Counted from the first letter of the stretch, positions 1 through 11,752 are shown. The stretch: DNA of 64,000 bases from Pomphorhynchus laevis (GCA_012934845.2 WNNJ02001138.1:62001-126000), one strand, 5' to 3'. Made by a program: numbers and translations. The notes: generated by a model not told the origin, from the sequence alone.

Positions 1-1380
1 AGGACTCTCTAGCGTGAATTGATCTAGGAAAATATTGGCAATTGCTTTGTCATCAGATGTGAGCTCACCGGTTTCCATAAATATAGAGTTAATCTCAGAC
101 GTAGTTGATTTTAATGAGCTGATATGTTTGAACAATTTACTGGGATATCTTTTTGATGATCGACAAAAATTGGAAACGAAGCACCTGCGTTTCTGACGTT
201 TGAGTGCCATAACTTGATTTCGTAATTCCTTGTAATCGGTCCAAGAACAATTCTGTTCTTTGAATTTTTTGTAAATTTTGTCTGTTGTCTTAATCATTTG
301 TTTAATCTGCGAGTCAAACCAAATGAGAGTTTTTTGGGATGTGCGCTGACGTTTTAAAGGGGAGAAGTAATTTAGGGCATTGATCAAAGTAGATTTGAAA
401 TTTTCCCAGCACTGATCTATGCCAATTTCATATGGATTAGGCCATTGAATGTTTCGAATAGCTTGCGTCATACTTGCGAAATTCGCTTTGAAGGGATTCA
501 ATTCGGGTTTTGCCGAGGGGGCTGTTTTAAAGAGACTGACAGAAAGCGCCAGCCGAATGACACAATGATCACTGTGGCCAATAGGGGGCTGAGAGAGATT
601 TCATCAATTGTGGGTTCCCCTCGTGATAAGCAGAGGTCTAAAATGGTAGATGATTGCTTTCTCCTTCTAGTGGGTTCGTGAATATGCTGGGTTAGATTGA
701 GATCGTTGAACGTATCAAGGAGATTGGATGATTCAACATCACAACCATGTGTCGAAGTATATAGGTCCCAATTGACATGAGGCATATTGAAGTCTCCTAG
801 GATAATGATCGGTGATAAGCTTGTTAGGTGATGTCGTAAAGAGATGCCAATCTTTTCAGTTGCGGAGCGCGGAGATCGGTAAAATAAACCGATTTTTAGT
901 TTCTGTATATCAGGAGAAGATACTGTTGCCCACAGATATTCGTTGTATGAATCATCTGATACAATGCTGTGCTCGATGATGGTTAACGGTTGCTTGACGT
1001 ATAATATAACTCCACCTCATTTTAAGGCGCTTCGATCCGATCGTATAACAAAGTAGCCTGGGATTGAGATTTCATTATCAGATATATCGTTGTTAAGCCA
1101 GGTTTCGCTCAATGCTATGATGTTTGTGTTCATTGAATTAACGAGACACAATATTTCGTCAAATTTGTCGTACATGCTTAAACAGTTAGAGTACATGATG
1201 GAAATATTATTTTGAGAGTAACGGCAGTGGTGTGGTGTCGCTGTTGGTGTTGAAATTGGATTGATGTTTACGTGGTGGATGCACGAATCTGTGCGGCGGA
1301 GAGTGTCGATGGAACGGTTAGACGGATTCCGAGGCTGAATCGCGTATTTACCCTTCGCCGCACAACTTGAAAATTTTTCA
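1..1380 (-). pseudogene. LINE ORF2, endonuclease part (runs off the window)
   Basis: Encodes the N-terminal APE-type endonuclease that nicks target DNA for target-primed reverse transcription. Visible motifs are LSETWL (about 1090-1113), GDFNMPHVNW (about 767-805) and STILDL (about 630-655). The catalytic GHSDH motif near 590-610 is readable only after a one-base shift within a run of C, and an in-frame TGA lies near 1018, so this ORF is broken. Below 500 the text continues as the linker towards an RT outside the window. No alternative family fits this motif set. Confidence 0.78.
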
Positions 1381-1383
1381 CAA

Positions 1384-2514
1384 TTAGATTTTTTTCACCG
1401 TTTTGAATTCTTTGTTGAAGCTCTTTCCTTGCCAGATTTCAATCTGTTTTCTATCTTCAGTGCTGAGGTCAGGTAGAAGTCTGATACTGGAGCCCCTTAA
1501 CTTAAAGGAATTCTTGATGATTTGCTTACTAGTCTCGGGGCTATCAACAACAACTTTCAAAAGCCTTGGTTTGGTACCATCTTGTTTCTTCCCAATGCGA
1601 AAGAGGTGTATTACCTGTCTATTTTGTTCGACTGATATTTCTGTTGGGAGAACAGTTGAAAGAACTTGCTTTACTGAATCAACATCATGTTTTATCTGGA
1701 TGAGACTGTTTGGACTCGGTGATTCATTTAAATTTACAATAATGAAACATTTATCCCGATCGAATGTTCGGCGTTTATGTCGTTTAGGCTCAGATAGAAT
1801 AGGTATATTGGGGTTATCAGTGTTGTTTACAGTGGAATTGGTATGATTTATCATTTGTTTGAGTGTTCCATCCATTTTATTTAGACTATGGGTTGTTTGA
1901 GGACAATAAAAAGTTGAAAGTGATGTGTGATGTGGTGCTTCTGTGTTTGTTTCCGGCCTTGGATGTGTTTTCTGAGTGATATGGAATGTTTGTTTCTGTG
2001 TATCTTTGTGAGAAATGATGGAATTCTCTAGATTTGACGAATCCAGGAAATCGGATTTAAGGTTAGATAAGGAAGTTTCAAGGGTTGTTGCCTTTACGAT
2101 TCGCGATCTTGCATGTCCTCGTGTCCAAACTCGAGTAGGGGTAGATTTCCGGAATATTGAAGTATCAGATGTTGCCGTTATGTTGATCGGGGCGATTTCA
2201 TTGTCTAGTGAAGGTATTGTATCTTGCTCGAATACTTCACATGTATAAGGGATATCTGATCGTAATGGTTTATCAGTGTCTTCGGTTAGTGAGCGTAGAT
2301 CGTTAATAGTCTTATTTAAATTTGCAATTGCAAGAGCTGCACAGAAACCACAATAGAAATTGCGACTCGTCATTGTTTGAGAACTGTCTGAGGGGAAGCT
2401 TACTTTGGTCCATATCGTGCAGCCGTGAGAGTCACATGCCACTTCATTATCTGCGTACCCAACCGACTTTGTTGTATTGTTGTGTTTCGCTTGCTTGTTG
2501 GTCTTCTTTGTCAT
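1384..2514 (-). CDS. LINE ORF1 protein (376 aa, intact)
   Basis: Nucleic-acid-binding first ORF of a CR1/Jockey-like LINE. Residues 27-58 carry a C-x4-C...C-x2-C cluster (C27, C32, C55, C58) compatible with a zinc-binding or PHD-like fold. The middle (about 100-230) is polar and low-complexity. The C-terminal 130 residues contain PRLLKVVVDSPETSKQI, an RRM-like element common in LINE ORF1 proteins. The frame is open from ATG to TAA, just upstream of ORF2 on the same strand. The role in RNP formation is inferred from family knowledge. Confidence 0.75.
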   Translation of the reverse strand: MTKKTNKQAKHNNTTKSVGYADNEVACDSHGCTIWTKVSFPSDSSQTMTSRNFYCGFCAALAIANLNKTINDLRSLTEDTDKPLRSDIPYTCEVFEQDTIPSLDNEIAPINITATSDTSIFRKSTPTRVWTRGHARSRIVKATTLETSLSNLKSDFLDSSNLENSIISHKDTQKQTFHITQKTHPRPETNTEAPHHTSLSTFYCPQTTHSLNKMDGTLKQMINHTNSTVNNTDNPNIPILSEPKRHKRRTFDRDKCFIIVNLNESPSPNSLIQIKHDVDSVKQVLSTVLPTEISVEQNRQVIHLFRIGKKQDGTKPRLLKVVVDSPETSKQIIKNSFKLRGSSIRLLPDLSTEDRKQIEIWQGKSFNKEFKTVKKI

Positions 2515-2535
2515 ATTTTTGTCATATAATGTGAT

Positions 2536-2889
2536 ATTGTACTGGAATTCAAATTTCCATCAATTTTTCAAACGGAAAATTCGTTATTGAATAATGGATC
2601 CGACCAACAGATTTCGTTTATTGCGGTATCAATGGAATTTGATTTAAATTTCAATTTGAAATTGTAAGAACTTATTATAATCAAGACAATTTTAAATTCT
2701 TTAATCGTTGAAGTAATCGTTGTAATCGATGTAATCGTTAGAAACGTTGTAATCGTAGTAATCGTAGTAATATAGTTGTAATTGTATGTAGTTCTTCTCT
2801 AATTGATTCTTCTTTTTGTGTGTTTAAGCTCTAATACTGCTATATAAATGAATTGTATTTACTTTAGATCTCAAATGTAAGATTTATAA
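2536..2889. repeat. AT-rich spacer with GTAATC microsatellite
   Basis: No gene is visible. Bases 2705-2790 hold a degenerate array of GTAATC-like hexamers and nonamers. The rest is AT-rich DNA between the 5' end of the minus-strand LINE and the Gypsy fossil. It may include 5' untranslated LINE sequence. Confidence 0.6.
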
Positions 2890-4870
2890 TAACCAAGACT
2901 TATGTTAAGGTCCTGCGGTGAAACAAAGGAAACTCACCAAAGGAATCTTGATCGCTTCTTAGAAGTTGATAAGAAATATAATATCACTTTAAAATACGTC
3001 AAAATGTATTTTCGGAGTCTCTAAGGTATGCTTTCTTGGCTACCAGATAGATAACGGTTGCATTTCACCTGACCCTGATCGTGTCAAACCCCTATTGGAA
3101 ATGCCTGAGCCAAAATCATTAGTCGAACTTAAACGTATTATAGGAATGTTCGTACACTATTCTCGATGGATAAAGAATTTTTCAAATGTCGTTCGACCTT
3201 TAGCACAAACTGTATCTTTTCCGCTGTTTCTTTATGCAAAAGAATCATTTGCAAGTCTGAAACACAGCCTTGCATCAACTACATTGTCTAAAGTAGATTT
3301 CTCAGTCCCATTCGTGGTCGAGACAGACACATATGCCTTTGCGATCGGTGCTACTTTGTCTCAAAATTTCAAACCAGTCGCATTCTTCTCACGTACTCTG
3401 GATAAGAACGCAATGAAATATGCAGCTGTTGAGAAAGAGGCACTAGCCATAGTAGAATCTATAAGATACTGGCGTCACTATTTATCCTGTAGACATTTCA
3501 CCGTTCTGACGGATCAACAATCCGTGGCATTTTTGTTCTCAAATAAACATTACAGTAAGATCAAAAATGACAAAATCAATCGTTGGAGAATAGAATTGTC
3601 CGAATATCAGTTCGACATGTCATATCGATGCGGCAAAGAAAATCAGGTAGCTGACGCTATGCCTCGAATTGTTTTAGGATCAGTCACGAGTGATTTAAAA
3701 GAACTCGAAAGGATGCATGATCATTTGTGTCACCCTGGGGTAACAAGGATGTGGCACTATGTATGTCATCGAAATTTTCCATATTCTATTGAAGATGTTA
3801 GAAAAGTCATCAAAGGTTGTCCTAGCTGCAACGAATTGAAACCTCACTTTTATAACCCCCCTCGAAGTACCTTGATTAAAGCCAGTAAACCATGGGAGCG
3901 TTTGTCCTTAGATTTTAAAGGCCCGCTGCCCAGCTCGAGTAAGAAAAGATATATTTTATCTATAGTAGATGAATATAGCCGATTTCCCTTTGGGTTTCCC
4001 TGTGCCGACACCAGTTATCGATCGGTAATTCAGTGTCTTGAGTCGTTGTTCGCATTATTTGGCACGCCTGAGAATATCCATACCGATCGGGGTACTTCTT
4101 TCACGTCAGTAGAGTTCCGTAAATATTTATTGACATTGGGAATCACGCTATCATATTCCACTCCCTACCATCCTACCTCAAATGGCCAGATTGAGCGCTA
4201 TAACGGGTTGATATGGAACGCGATACGGTTGTATCATCATAATAATAAGATTCCAATCGAACGGTGGGAAATAACAATTCCAAAGGCACTTCATTTGATC
4301 AGATCTCTTTTATGCACTTCGACTAATGAAACGCCTCATGAACGTATATTCAAATTCAATCTCAGATCAGCTAAGGGAGTCAGCTTACCTGAGTGGTTAA
4401 TCAATCCTGGACCTATTTTTGTAAAGAATTTCAACCGTATTAGTAAAAACGATCCACTTGTAGATCGCGCAGAGCTTATTCATGCCAACGAGAACTACGC
4501 TCTAGTTCGATACCCTAATGGAAAATAGACTCACATTTCAACTCAATATCTAGCTCCCAATAACTGTAATCAAAATGTATTCAAAGAATTCAACATATCT
4601 CAAAATTGCCAGATGGACGATTAACCCCCTGCAATGTTTACTCCGGATATCCACAATTTACAAACAGAGGTGGATTCAAATAACAGTGCTACAAGCTCAG
4701 CGTCGCATATACCTAATGAGAATTATGATCTGAATAAAGTTCACGATTGTCAAGAGCAACAAGTAGATCTACAGCAGATCCCGTCAATGGAATTTCGACG
4801 ATCGACACGTATGCGTCGATCACCGAACTATTTGTCGGATTATATCGTTTGGAGAATGCACTGATATTTA
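2890..4870 (+). mobile_element. Ty3/Gypsy retrotransposon fossil (RT end, RNase H, integrase)
   Basis: Remains of a Ty3/Gypsy pol gene. Parts in order: the end of RT (about 2900-3200), RNase H (about 3290-3680), an HHCC zinc-binding integrase head (about 3700-3840), the DDE integrase core (about 3890-4260) and a basic tail to about 4865. The RNase H-then-integrase order and the HHCC motif fix the family. No gag, protease or flanking LTR is recognisable, so the copy is truncated at both ends and broken, with a few interruptions. A 477-codon stretch remains open, suggesting a moderate age. Confidence 0.88.
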
Positions 4871-5049
4871 TATGTTATGTTTTCAGATGTTCGCATAAAG
4901 CCTTTTGTTGTTCGCCTCGTTTCAAATAATTATTATTTTTTTAAGACAAAAGTTATAATAAAAATAGAAAACTAAGTAGTACATCAAATCCGTGTTCTTT
5001 CATACTTCTGAGGTGGGCACCTGTAGAATACGAGCAGTTCTCTTCGTCG
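4871..5049. other. Short AT-rich spacer
   Basis: No coding signal; it joins the Gypsy remnant to the LINE-A remnants. Confidence 0.5.
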
Positions 5050-5600
5050 TGATCTATGAAGAAATCGTAACGTATATACATTGCCCACTTGCTGTTTGGC
5101 TTCTAACTGACATTCTGGTCGGTCTAATACACATTGAGGCAGCGGACGCAAGAGTTAAACTTATATCTGAGGGAATGCGTCGGATACTCTCGGAGTATAG
5201 CAACTTCAATGAAGTAGAATACTTGGCTGCAATCCACCTCAATAATTGTTGTGCTTCTGCTCCAATGCTCCCGCTTGTTGAAAATATCACGGGAATGAAA
5301 GTTGCTTTTTCAACTTCAGCAATGCGTTGTCCATACTTTGCGAACTTCCTTGTAGAGTAATATGCGTGACTGATGGTCGGGGTCATGTGATAGTACGATG
5401 GCGCCATTGGGTTGAAAACACATATATCCAAAAAGGATCGCACCACCGAGCCTCCGAAAAGAGCACGGCAAGCAATGTCGGACTTCGCACAAGGGTCTCT
5501 GCAAGTTGTAGTGTTGGAGAATCGACAATCAATTGGAACAGGCCTTAGCTGTGGTTCTATTGAGATGTCTTTACACACTTTTGTGTTTTTACACACTCAA
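5050..5600 (-). pseudogene. LINE-A 3' fragment: restriction-like endonuclease end
   Basis: C-terminal part of a LINE-A protein, about 180 codons open. Readable motifs are AKSDIACRALFGG, SFLDICVFNPMAPSYY and KATFIPVIFSTSGSIGAEAQ, equivalent to the endonuclease/C-terminal region of the copies at 45.0-45.34 kb and 15.6-15.9 kb. The neighbouring segment 5700-5950 encodes an equivalent TTTRD...ARLDI block. This fragment therefore appears to come from a second insertion joined tail to tail end of copy A1 rather than being A1's own end. Confidence 0.7.
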
Positions 5601-6085
5601 GACTCACAATGCGTTCACTGTATTTCGCCTTTTTTCTTGCTTAATTGCTGGCAAACACGGATGCGGGGACACCACAAGCATACGATTGAGCGTGAATATT
5701 AAAGATAGTGACTATAAAAACGTCCGCTCAAATCGATTGCTCTGAAGTCCGGAACATACAATGTCCAAACGTGCACCTCTGTCGCGCGTAGTCGTCCGAG
5801 CTTCGAAATCAAATTCAGCTGGGACATCAGTGAGCTCAGGTTCGACCCCAACACCATGACAAATTGTTGTAAGCTCCTACGCGAGCAAGTCCCGCACGAT
5901 ATTGTGGCGAATTGATGGCAACCCTCCTCGTTTGCAGGAAAGGTCATTGCTCATATTAACGCTATCTCCGCAATCCCAGACGTTCTTACTCAATTCGGTG
6001 GGCGTCCAATCGTACCGGGCGCAGATTGCATCTATAAATTCATTGCGACTTAGGTGGAAGCGTTCCCTCCTTACTGGTAGGGTGT

Positions 6086-6511
6086 TTAACCACGAGGAGG
6101 CCCATCCCTGGAGGCATGAGAGATGATTTGGGTTGTGACCAGACCGAGTCTAGTCACGCTTGGCTGTAATCTATCGATACGCAATTTGCGTCGTTCTACA
6201 CAACCCAGATTCATAACGCGGTCTTGTAGTAAGCGCAAAGTGTTTCCAGTTTCTCCGGTTTCATATGTATCGCATATTTTCGAAGAACAACCGAATTCCA
6301 GGTGTGCAGAGAACCTTGGGTCACATTTGCCAAGACTACCATCGCTTATTGAAGAAGTTAAGATCGCCATCCAGTCTTCGTCTACTCTTAGTCCGATGAC
6401 TGCTGGAACGAACCTTTCGTTGATAGATTTGTACAGACAGTCTGTGTGGGAAGGCCTGCATTCCACTAAGCGCATGAAATATGTCCACTTGAACTGCACC
6501 GAACGAACCAA
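6086..6511 (-). pseudogene. LINE-A copy 1, post-RT region
   Basis: Continuation of the LINE-A protein after the RT thumb in a shifted frame. VQFKWTYFMRLV, INERFVPAVIGLRVDEDW and DGSLGKCDPRF align with HKWSYILRT and NGGLGIINPQK of copy A2 at 44.2-44.45 kb. It links RT and endonuclease in the family. Confidence 0.65.
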
Positions 6512-7312
6512 TCATGTGTAAGCAACGTGTGGATCTATCTCTCCGACGCGTGTCAGACGATTAATAAGATTAGACCAGCGCTCTAATTCTAATTTCGTGC
6601 AGTTGCATTCGTACTGTGTGGTGCCGATAGGAACACCAAGAATGTTAATACCAGATGTGGACAGTTCGACATCAGTGGATAAAAGAGAGATGTCAACTCT
6701 ACTGCTTCTTCTTGCTAGCAATTTGATTTTAGATGCGTTTACGTGATAACCGTACTTAGGACCAATCTCTAAGAGAATGGACCACACTTTCCTCAAGTCT
6801 TCGAATTTTCCGACAAAATTACCATCATCTGCGTACCATCTCTGGGTAACACCAGGAACCTGTTGACGTATGTTTTCAATTAAAGGGATAGAAGCCATTG
6901 AGAAGCCGGCCATCGCAAGTGGATTTCCTTGTGTGAAGCCTTCGTGCGAATATATACTATCACCACCTATGGTAAGCTGAACCGGTGATGCATATAGATT
7001 ACTAAGCACAGTCGACAAAGCAGGTGCTATATATCTCATATTGGCCAGTGCGGCTTTTCGAATAATCACGTTAAAAGCGTTTGATGCATCAACAGCAAGG
7101 ACACAATAGTCTGGGTTGGCTTCGAAACATTTACGCAAGAAATGTGTAGCGTATTCGATCCCGCTCCTCTGTGAGGCTGCCAATTGCTCTAATCCCGCAA
7201 CGTCTTGCAAATCTTCCAGGATTAATCTCAATATCACCTTTGATACGATGCGCCCTACAATATCACAAACGCCAATCGGTCGGACACCACCGGTCTTTTT
7301 TTCACGAGCCAC
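6512..7312 (-). pseudogene. LINE-A copy 1 reverse transcriptase core
   Basis: 266-codon open stretch holding the catalytic RT domain. It includes GGVRPIGVCDIVGRIVSK (finger motifs), VLAVDASNAFN (motif A Asp), EGFTQGNPLAMAGFSMASIP (motif B) and RWYADDGNFVGK (motif C, about 6830-6858), then GPKYGYHVNASKIKLL and INILGVPIG of the thumb. It performs target-primed reverse transcription in intact relatives. The frame breaks at both ends, so no functional protein is expected. Confidence 0.85.
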
Positions 7313-7766
7313 TAACCTGCTGATCGGATGCTAATTTTACAGCAAATTCAGCAAGGGTTTTGGCCAAGGTCTTTGCGTGTTCTCCGAATCCTGTCAGCAT
7401 GTGTCGCCACATTGATGCGTCGAGACCAGAAGGGCCAGCTGAACCCTTCGTTATTTTGCTTGCTCTGACTATTGAATCCTCATCAATAATTGCAAATCTA
7501 GTGTGGTGATGCCGACATGATCGGGGTATTGGCTTATTTAGTAGTATCTCTCTTGCTGGCTGGATCACCTTAGGATGAAGAAACATTAAAATTTCCTTGA
7601 CTGTTACGCCGTCAATTGAGGAGTCATGTTTGAGTGTACCGGCAAAAACATCTTCTTCCAGAACAGCTGTTGCTGCACGTAACTTACCCTTGGTCATGAG
7701 TTTGCAGTATAGTTTTAAGCAGTCCTGTTGTCCAGACTGAACATAACCATTAATTTGCTGTTGCAA
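7302..7766 (-). pseudogene. LINE-A copy 1, linker before RT
   Basis: 154-codon stretch upstream of the RT. It contains a helical region (LKLYCKLMTKGKLRAATAVL) and the GSAGPSGLDASMWRHML motif that opens the RT in this family; the same motif is seen at 43.28 kb (SGSAGPSEGDASLW). It overlaps the RT stretch by 11 bases in another frame, marking a frameshift. Confidence 0.7.
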
Positions 7767-8320
7767 ATAGCTAGCCTCGTCAAAAAGTTCAGAGAACTTT
7801 GCCTGATTTCAAAGAGCAAGTCGCCGTTTCAGGGCTCTTCGTATGTCTGATATCCTGCTTGAGTTGAACGATTGCAGAACGCATTGCGAAAATGCGTTCT
7901 GCAATTTCGTCGTTCTTTCAGCACCACGGACCTGTAAAATGTTGCGTTGATTTCAACAATGGTGTTGCTGGCTGAACATCGAGGAAGTACGACGAGATTA
8001 AGTCTCCATTGTATGACTGATTGATAGTAAAAGGCCGCAGCATTAACTGGGAAAGTATTATCGTGCGCAACAAATTCGACGGGCTGATTACCTGCCAAGT
8101 ATTCCGGAGTCCTGATAAAGACAGTAGGACAAGAGGCGACCGAATTCGGATCATTGATTATCGAGGAAGAATCCACGATGATGCTTCTACGAGCGCAGCC
8201 AGGGGCGGCACATGTTGTACATAGAGATTCCGCTTTTGCACATCTGCATCCCTTGCACTTAGCATTGGGACCGTTGCAGGTACAGCATTTGATAGTGGAA
8301 GAAGGCTTGCCACGTGGTAT

Positions 8321-8470
8321 TATTTAACTGTAATTACTCCAATTGTGGTGTTTCGTAAAACTGGTAATTTCGGTTGTATTGTTCGATGTAATTTGCTTGA
8401 ACACATAAATTTTTGTATTTTCTTTTTATAAGAATAAAAAAAAGGTTTTTTTAAGTGGCAAATGTGACTA
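8321..8470. other. Spacer between two LINE remnants
   Basis: AT-rich, includes an A-rich run near 8430-8445 that may be the 3' tail of the minus-strand LINE ending here. No gene seen. Confidence 0.4.
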
Positions 8471-9250
8471 TCAGTTACTTACAAGCCCACTTAAATGACA
8501 AAAAATTTATAAAGTAGGATTCCGTAGAAATGCAAAAAAAAACATTTTTTTAATTGTACATATGAAGATGATGCAGTAACATTTGAGGGAAGATTGTTCC
8601 ACAGTTTAGGCCCTGCAATCGAGTATGATCGATGCGCGGTGAGCGAAAAATGACGTGGAACATATAGTCTTGATCTTGTAGAATGACTTCGAAGCGAAAT
8701 AGAAGTTGTGGATTTACTGAATAATGTAGGTAAGATGAGCTGTGAAGGGGCGTTGGCATTTATGATATTCCACATAAAGCATGCTAGTTTAAACCTTATG
8801 TGGTTCGTGATGTCTAGCCAAGACAGCGAATTAGAATAACCCGATATGTGATCGAATTTTCTTAATCAAAAATAACTAACGGCCGAATTTAGAATACTTT
8901 GCAAAGATTTAAGCGATAATTTCGGATAATTAACAAGAAGACTGACAGAATAATCAAGTTTGAAAATCAGAAGAGAATTCACTAATTTCACCGTAGTGAG
9001 AGTATCGAGATGATGTCTTACTTGCCTAATGTCCCTCAAGATAAGAAAACAGCATTGAGCTTTGTGCATGATGAAAGGAAGAAATGACAAGTGGGAATCA
9101 AATGAAATTCCAAGAATAGTCATAGAAGTGACTACCGGTAAAGTAAAGTCAGAAATTTTGATTGAAATGTTCGGATCAGACAAAGAGTGAGGTGTTATCC
9201 ACATAAGGGTAGATTTCGTATTTATTACTAAACGTAATGACGTCAAATGT
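8440..9250 (-). mobile_element. CR1/Jockey-like LINE, 3' end of ORF2 (LINE-D copy 1)
   Basis: Minus-strand 3' portion of ORF2 and its UTR. SMTILGISFDSHLSF (about 9090-9130) is the RT thumb, LRDIRQVRHHLDTL and LDYSVSLLVNYP follow, and SRLYVPRHFSLTAHRSYS with AGPKLWNNLP (8590-8700) is the conserved CR1/Jockey C-terminus. After the stop the 3' UTR carries GTAACTGATAGTCAC, which folds into a small hairpin, and CATTTGCCACTT; both are shared with the copy ending near 19930. The 5' two-thirds are missing, which is a typical 5' truncation. One frame change separates the two open stretches. Confidence 0.82.
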
Positions 9251-9289
9251 CTACAAAGATGATTTAGACAATCAGAAGCAATGACTGCA

Positions 9290-11240
9290 ATACGCTCCTG
9301 GGAATTGGATCAGAGACTGATATTGATCAGACTGATTCGGCGCTTCCTTTGCCGGACGCTACTGATGAGCATATAGGATATATTATGATGGTGGAAACCC
9401 AGGAAAGAATACATTTATTTCGATTACTAGGCAAACGAAACTGAATATATCGTTCATCAGCCGAGGTTCAGGAGAACTGAACCATCGGAATCTCGAAGGA
9501 CAGCTCAAGATTTACTTTTTGACTGGGCGATAGAAACCTTCGAGCACCAGAGCGGTAGGGGGTAATGAGCGATTTTGTAGTCAACTCCCTATAGCTCATT
9601 TCCCTGTCGATACTGTCAGGAATCTGATACATCACTCCACGGGAACAGACCCCGGGATGATAAATGCTTATTTCTCGGTGCTGCCTTATTTATTCAAGCC
9701 ACCAGTAAGAGAATTAGTAAATCAGATATCAGGTGGTGAGGACCGGTTTGCAGCCTTAAAACAAGGACTCGTACAACTCATGCTAGGTTTAATGACTGTA
9801 CAACAATATTTAACTATATTACAGGATCAAGAACCCGATGCAGTAGTCCGTGCGCACCAGGATATGTTCATAGAACGTAACCTGGAAGACATTGATTTTG
9901 GATCAAGTTAGTAGAGTTATTTAGACCACGACAATCAACGTGTCTAATACATCCTAAGGTAGCTAATATAGCCAATTTACCTCGACTACTTAAACAGTGT
10001 CAGGCACCAAAACACATGTGATATCTTCAGAAATTGAGTGCACATTGAAGCGGTTCCGGCGATTTGGCAACGGTGGCATTCAAAGTTAAGTCCGCCACTT
10101 ACAAGAGCCATACGTTATCATATTAGGATGGGCATAATAGCTCCTTTACCAAAAAGGACTAAGTCACAATTTTGTTCCCGAGTATTCTTGATTCCCAAGA
10201 AAGACTCTTATACACTGATATACGATGGTAGAATATGGAATGGTTGCAATACACCAGATTTCTATTTGCCATCAGTGTATCAGGTTATAAACAAGGAACA
10301 CATTTTGTGCAAAAAATGGTATGTAAAAATAGATTTTAAATCTATGTTTTAACAAATACCGTTATATCCTGACGATTGGATCAAAACCTCTTTTGAATAC
10401 AATGGTATGTACTACCATTATAAAGTGGTTCCTTTCCGCATACATCGGGGTCCCTTCTGGGCTCAGATGATCGGAAACACGATCGCTGGTTTTGCTCGCT
10501 CAGAAGGTGTAGAAGCTTGGACTCATATTAATGATATGATCCTGTCAAACAACTCTAAAGATAAATTGGCTTTAGCAGTTAAAAGGCTTCTAGAACTCTT
10601 CTTCAAATATGGAGAACTCTCTTAATAAATAGAAGTGCATCCTAAGACGAAGGAGAAATATTACTTTCTTAGGTCACTGGTCGGAATCAGGGGTCAAAAT
10701 ATCACCAGATGCGCTATTTCGCTTTCGTAAGGCTGTGGCGTATCTGAGGATATTGAGATCTCCGATAAATAGCCGCCAGTGGATGCGTTTAAGGAGACTG
10801 ATTAATTATTATATGTCCTTTTTCTCCACAGCGCACAAATTGCTATACAAGGACGAGCCTTGGCAACCTGGTTTTTGGAATGGCTTATTGATAAGCAACC
10901 AATCACACTGCCAAAAGCAACTAAGGCTTCCCATGAAATCTTCGTGGATGCCACTAAATCTCAAATTAGGATTGTTGCACCGGAAGGGAACTGCTATACA
11001 TATGAATTACCATATAAGGTTCTAATCTTCCAAGCAGAATTATTAGCCGCCTGGTATGGTAATCAACTATACTCAGACGCTAAGATATACAGCGATAACA
11101 TGGGTGTGTACCATTCTGTCAAAAAGGGGCAAGCTAAAACAGGACCAATGGGCAACCTGTTCTTGCAACAACTGAATGGTACTCCAATACAATGGATACT
11201 TACAGTGGATAATCCGGCCGACTTACCGAGTCGCTGGTAA
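9290..11240 (+). mobile_element. Hepadna-like RT/RNase H retroelement fossil
   Basis: Broken reverse-transcribing element. Parts in order: a short unassigned segment (9290-9650), a small open stretch of unknown role (9657-9911), an RT domain (about 10040-10630), a connection region (about 10660-10860) and an RNase H domain (about 10900-11240). The RNase H layout (DAT..., QAELLAAW, SDN, ending in NPADLPSR) and the connection region resemble hepadnaviruses and the hepadna-like retroelements reported from insects more than Ty3/Gypsy or DIRS. No integrase or LTR follows. It looks several times interrupted and fairly old. Assignment rests on motif reading, so hepadna-like is a hypothesis. Confidence 0.55.
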
Positions 11241-11369
11241 TACATCCTTAAGAAGCTTTTTCCTCTTGCTTGTTTTCTACATTCCTTGACATTACAGCTA
11301 TTTCCAACGTAGCTACATGTCTTCCGTATCGATACTATAAATACAAGTATCATACGCAATGTCCTTTCG

Positions 11370-11660
11370 GCTGACAGCGAAAGACAGGAATAACAATTAC
11401 AAGAAAGGTCAAACCGGACAATGTATTAATAAAAGAGTAAGCCATCATAAATACACACTTAAACGTGGAACAAGCAGTGCCTTAGTTGATCATAGCATTA
11501 ATAATTATCACATAATTGATTTCGATGGAACTACCATATTATCAAAAGAATCCAGCATGTTTAAACGTAAGATCTTAGAAGCGTTTTATATTAACAAACT
11601 AACGGATAACTTAATGGTTGGTAATAAAGCTGACTTAACCTTAAAATTAATATAAACGAA
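11370..11660 (+). pseudogene. Penelope-type GIY-YIG endonuclease, C-terminal part
   Basis: 98 codons resembling the end of a Penelope/Poseidon endonuclease: GQTGQCINKRVSHHKYTLK, SALVDHSINNYHIIDFD and KRKILEAFYINKL, the region that follows the YIG motif. No RT precedes it, as the fossil upstream is unrelated, so this is an isolated 3' fragment. Confidence 0.7.
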
Positions 11661-11752
11661 AGCCATGATTATAACCAAATTTTTATTTTTATTTTTATAT
11701 TTTATTTGTATATAACATAAATTATCAAGAGAGAGTGAGATCATTCCGCGTG
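11661..11752. other. AT-rich spacer
   Basis: No feature seen other than an A/T-rich run. Confidence 0.4.

Larger units (their letters stand above)
1..2535 (-). mobile_element. CR1/Jockey-like LINE, ORF1 plus 5' part of ORF2
   Basis: Two-ORF non-LTR retrotransposon on the minus strand. ORF1 is followed directly by an ORF2 that opens with an apurinic endonuclease domain; the RT lies beyond base 1. The order ORF1-APE, the SETWL and GDFN motifs and the Cys-bearing ORF1 are typical of the CR1/Jockey group. ORF1 is uninterrupted, whereas the visible part of ORF2 has about two breaks, so the copy is fairly young but dead. The clade is inferred from motifs only. Confidence 0.8.
5690..8320 (-). mobile_element. 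LINE-A copy 1 (R2/NeSL-type, YADD RT), broken
   Basis: Single-ORF LINE on the minus strand, read from 8320 down to about 5700. Order: a Cys-rich N-terminus (CNGPNAKCKGCRCAKAESLC, about 8180-8310), a linker, a GPSGLDASMW motif, an RT with VRPIGV, DASNAFN, GFTQGNPLAM and YADD, a thumb with INILGVPIG, then a CCHC/endonuclease region (GGLPSIRHNIVRDLL near 5900). At least four frame changes separate these blocks. An endonuclease at the C-terminus rather than an APE domain at the N-terminus places it with restriction-like-endonuclease LINEs; the exact clade is unresolved. Confidence 0.82.
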
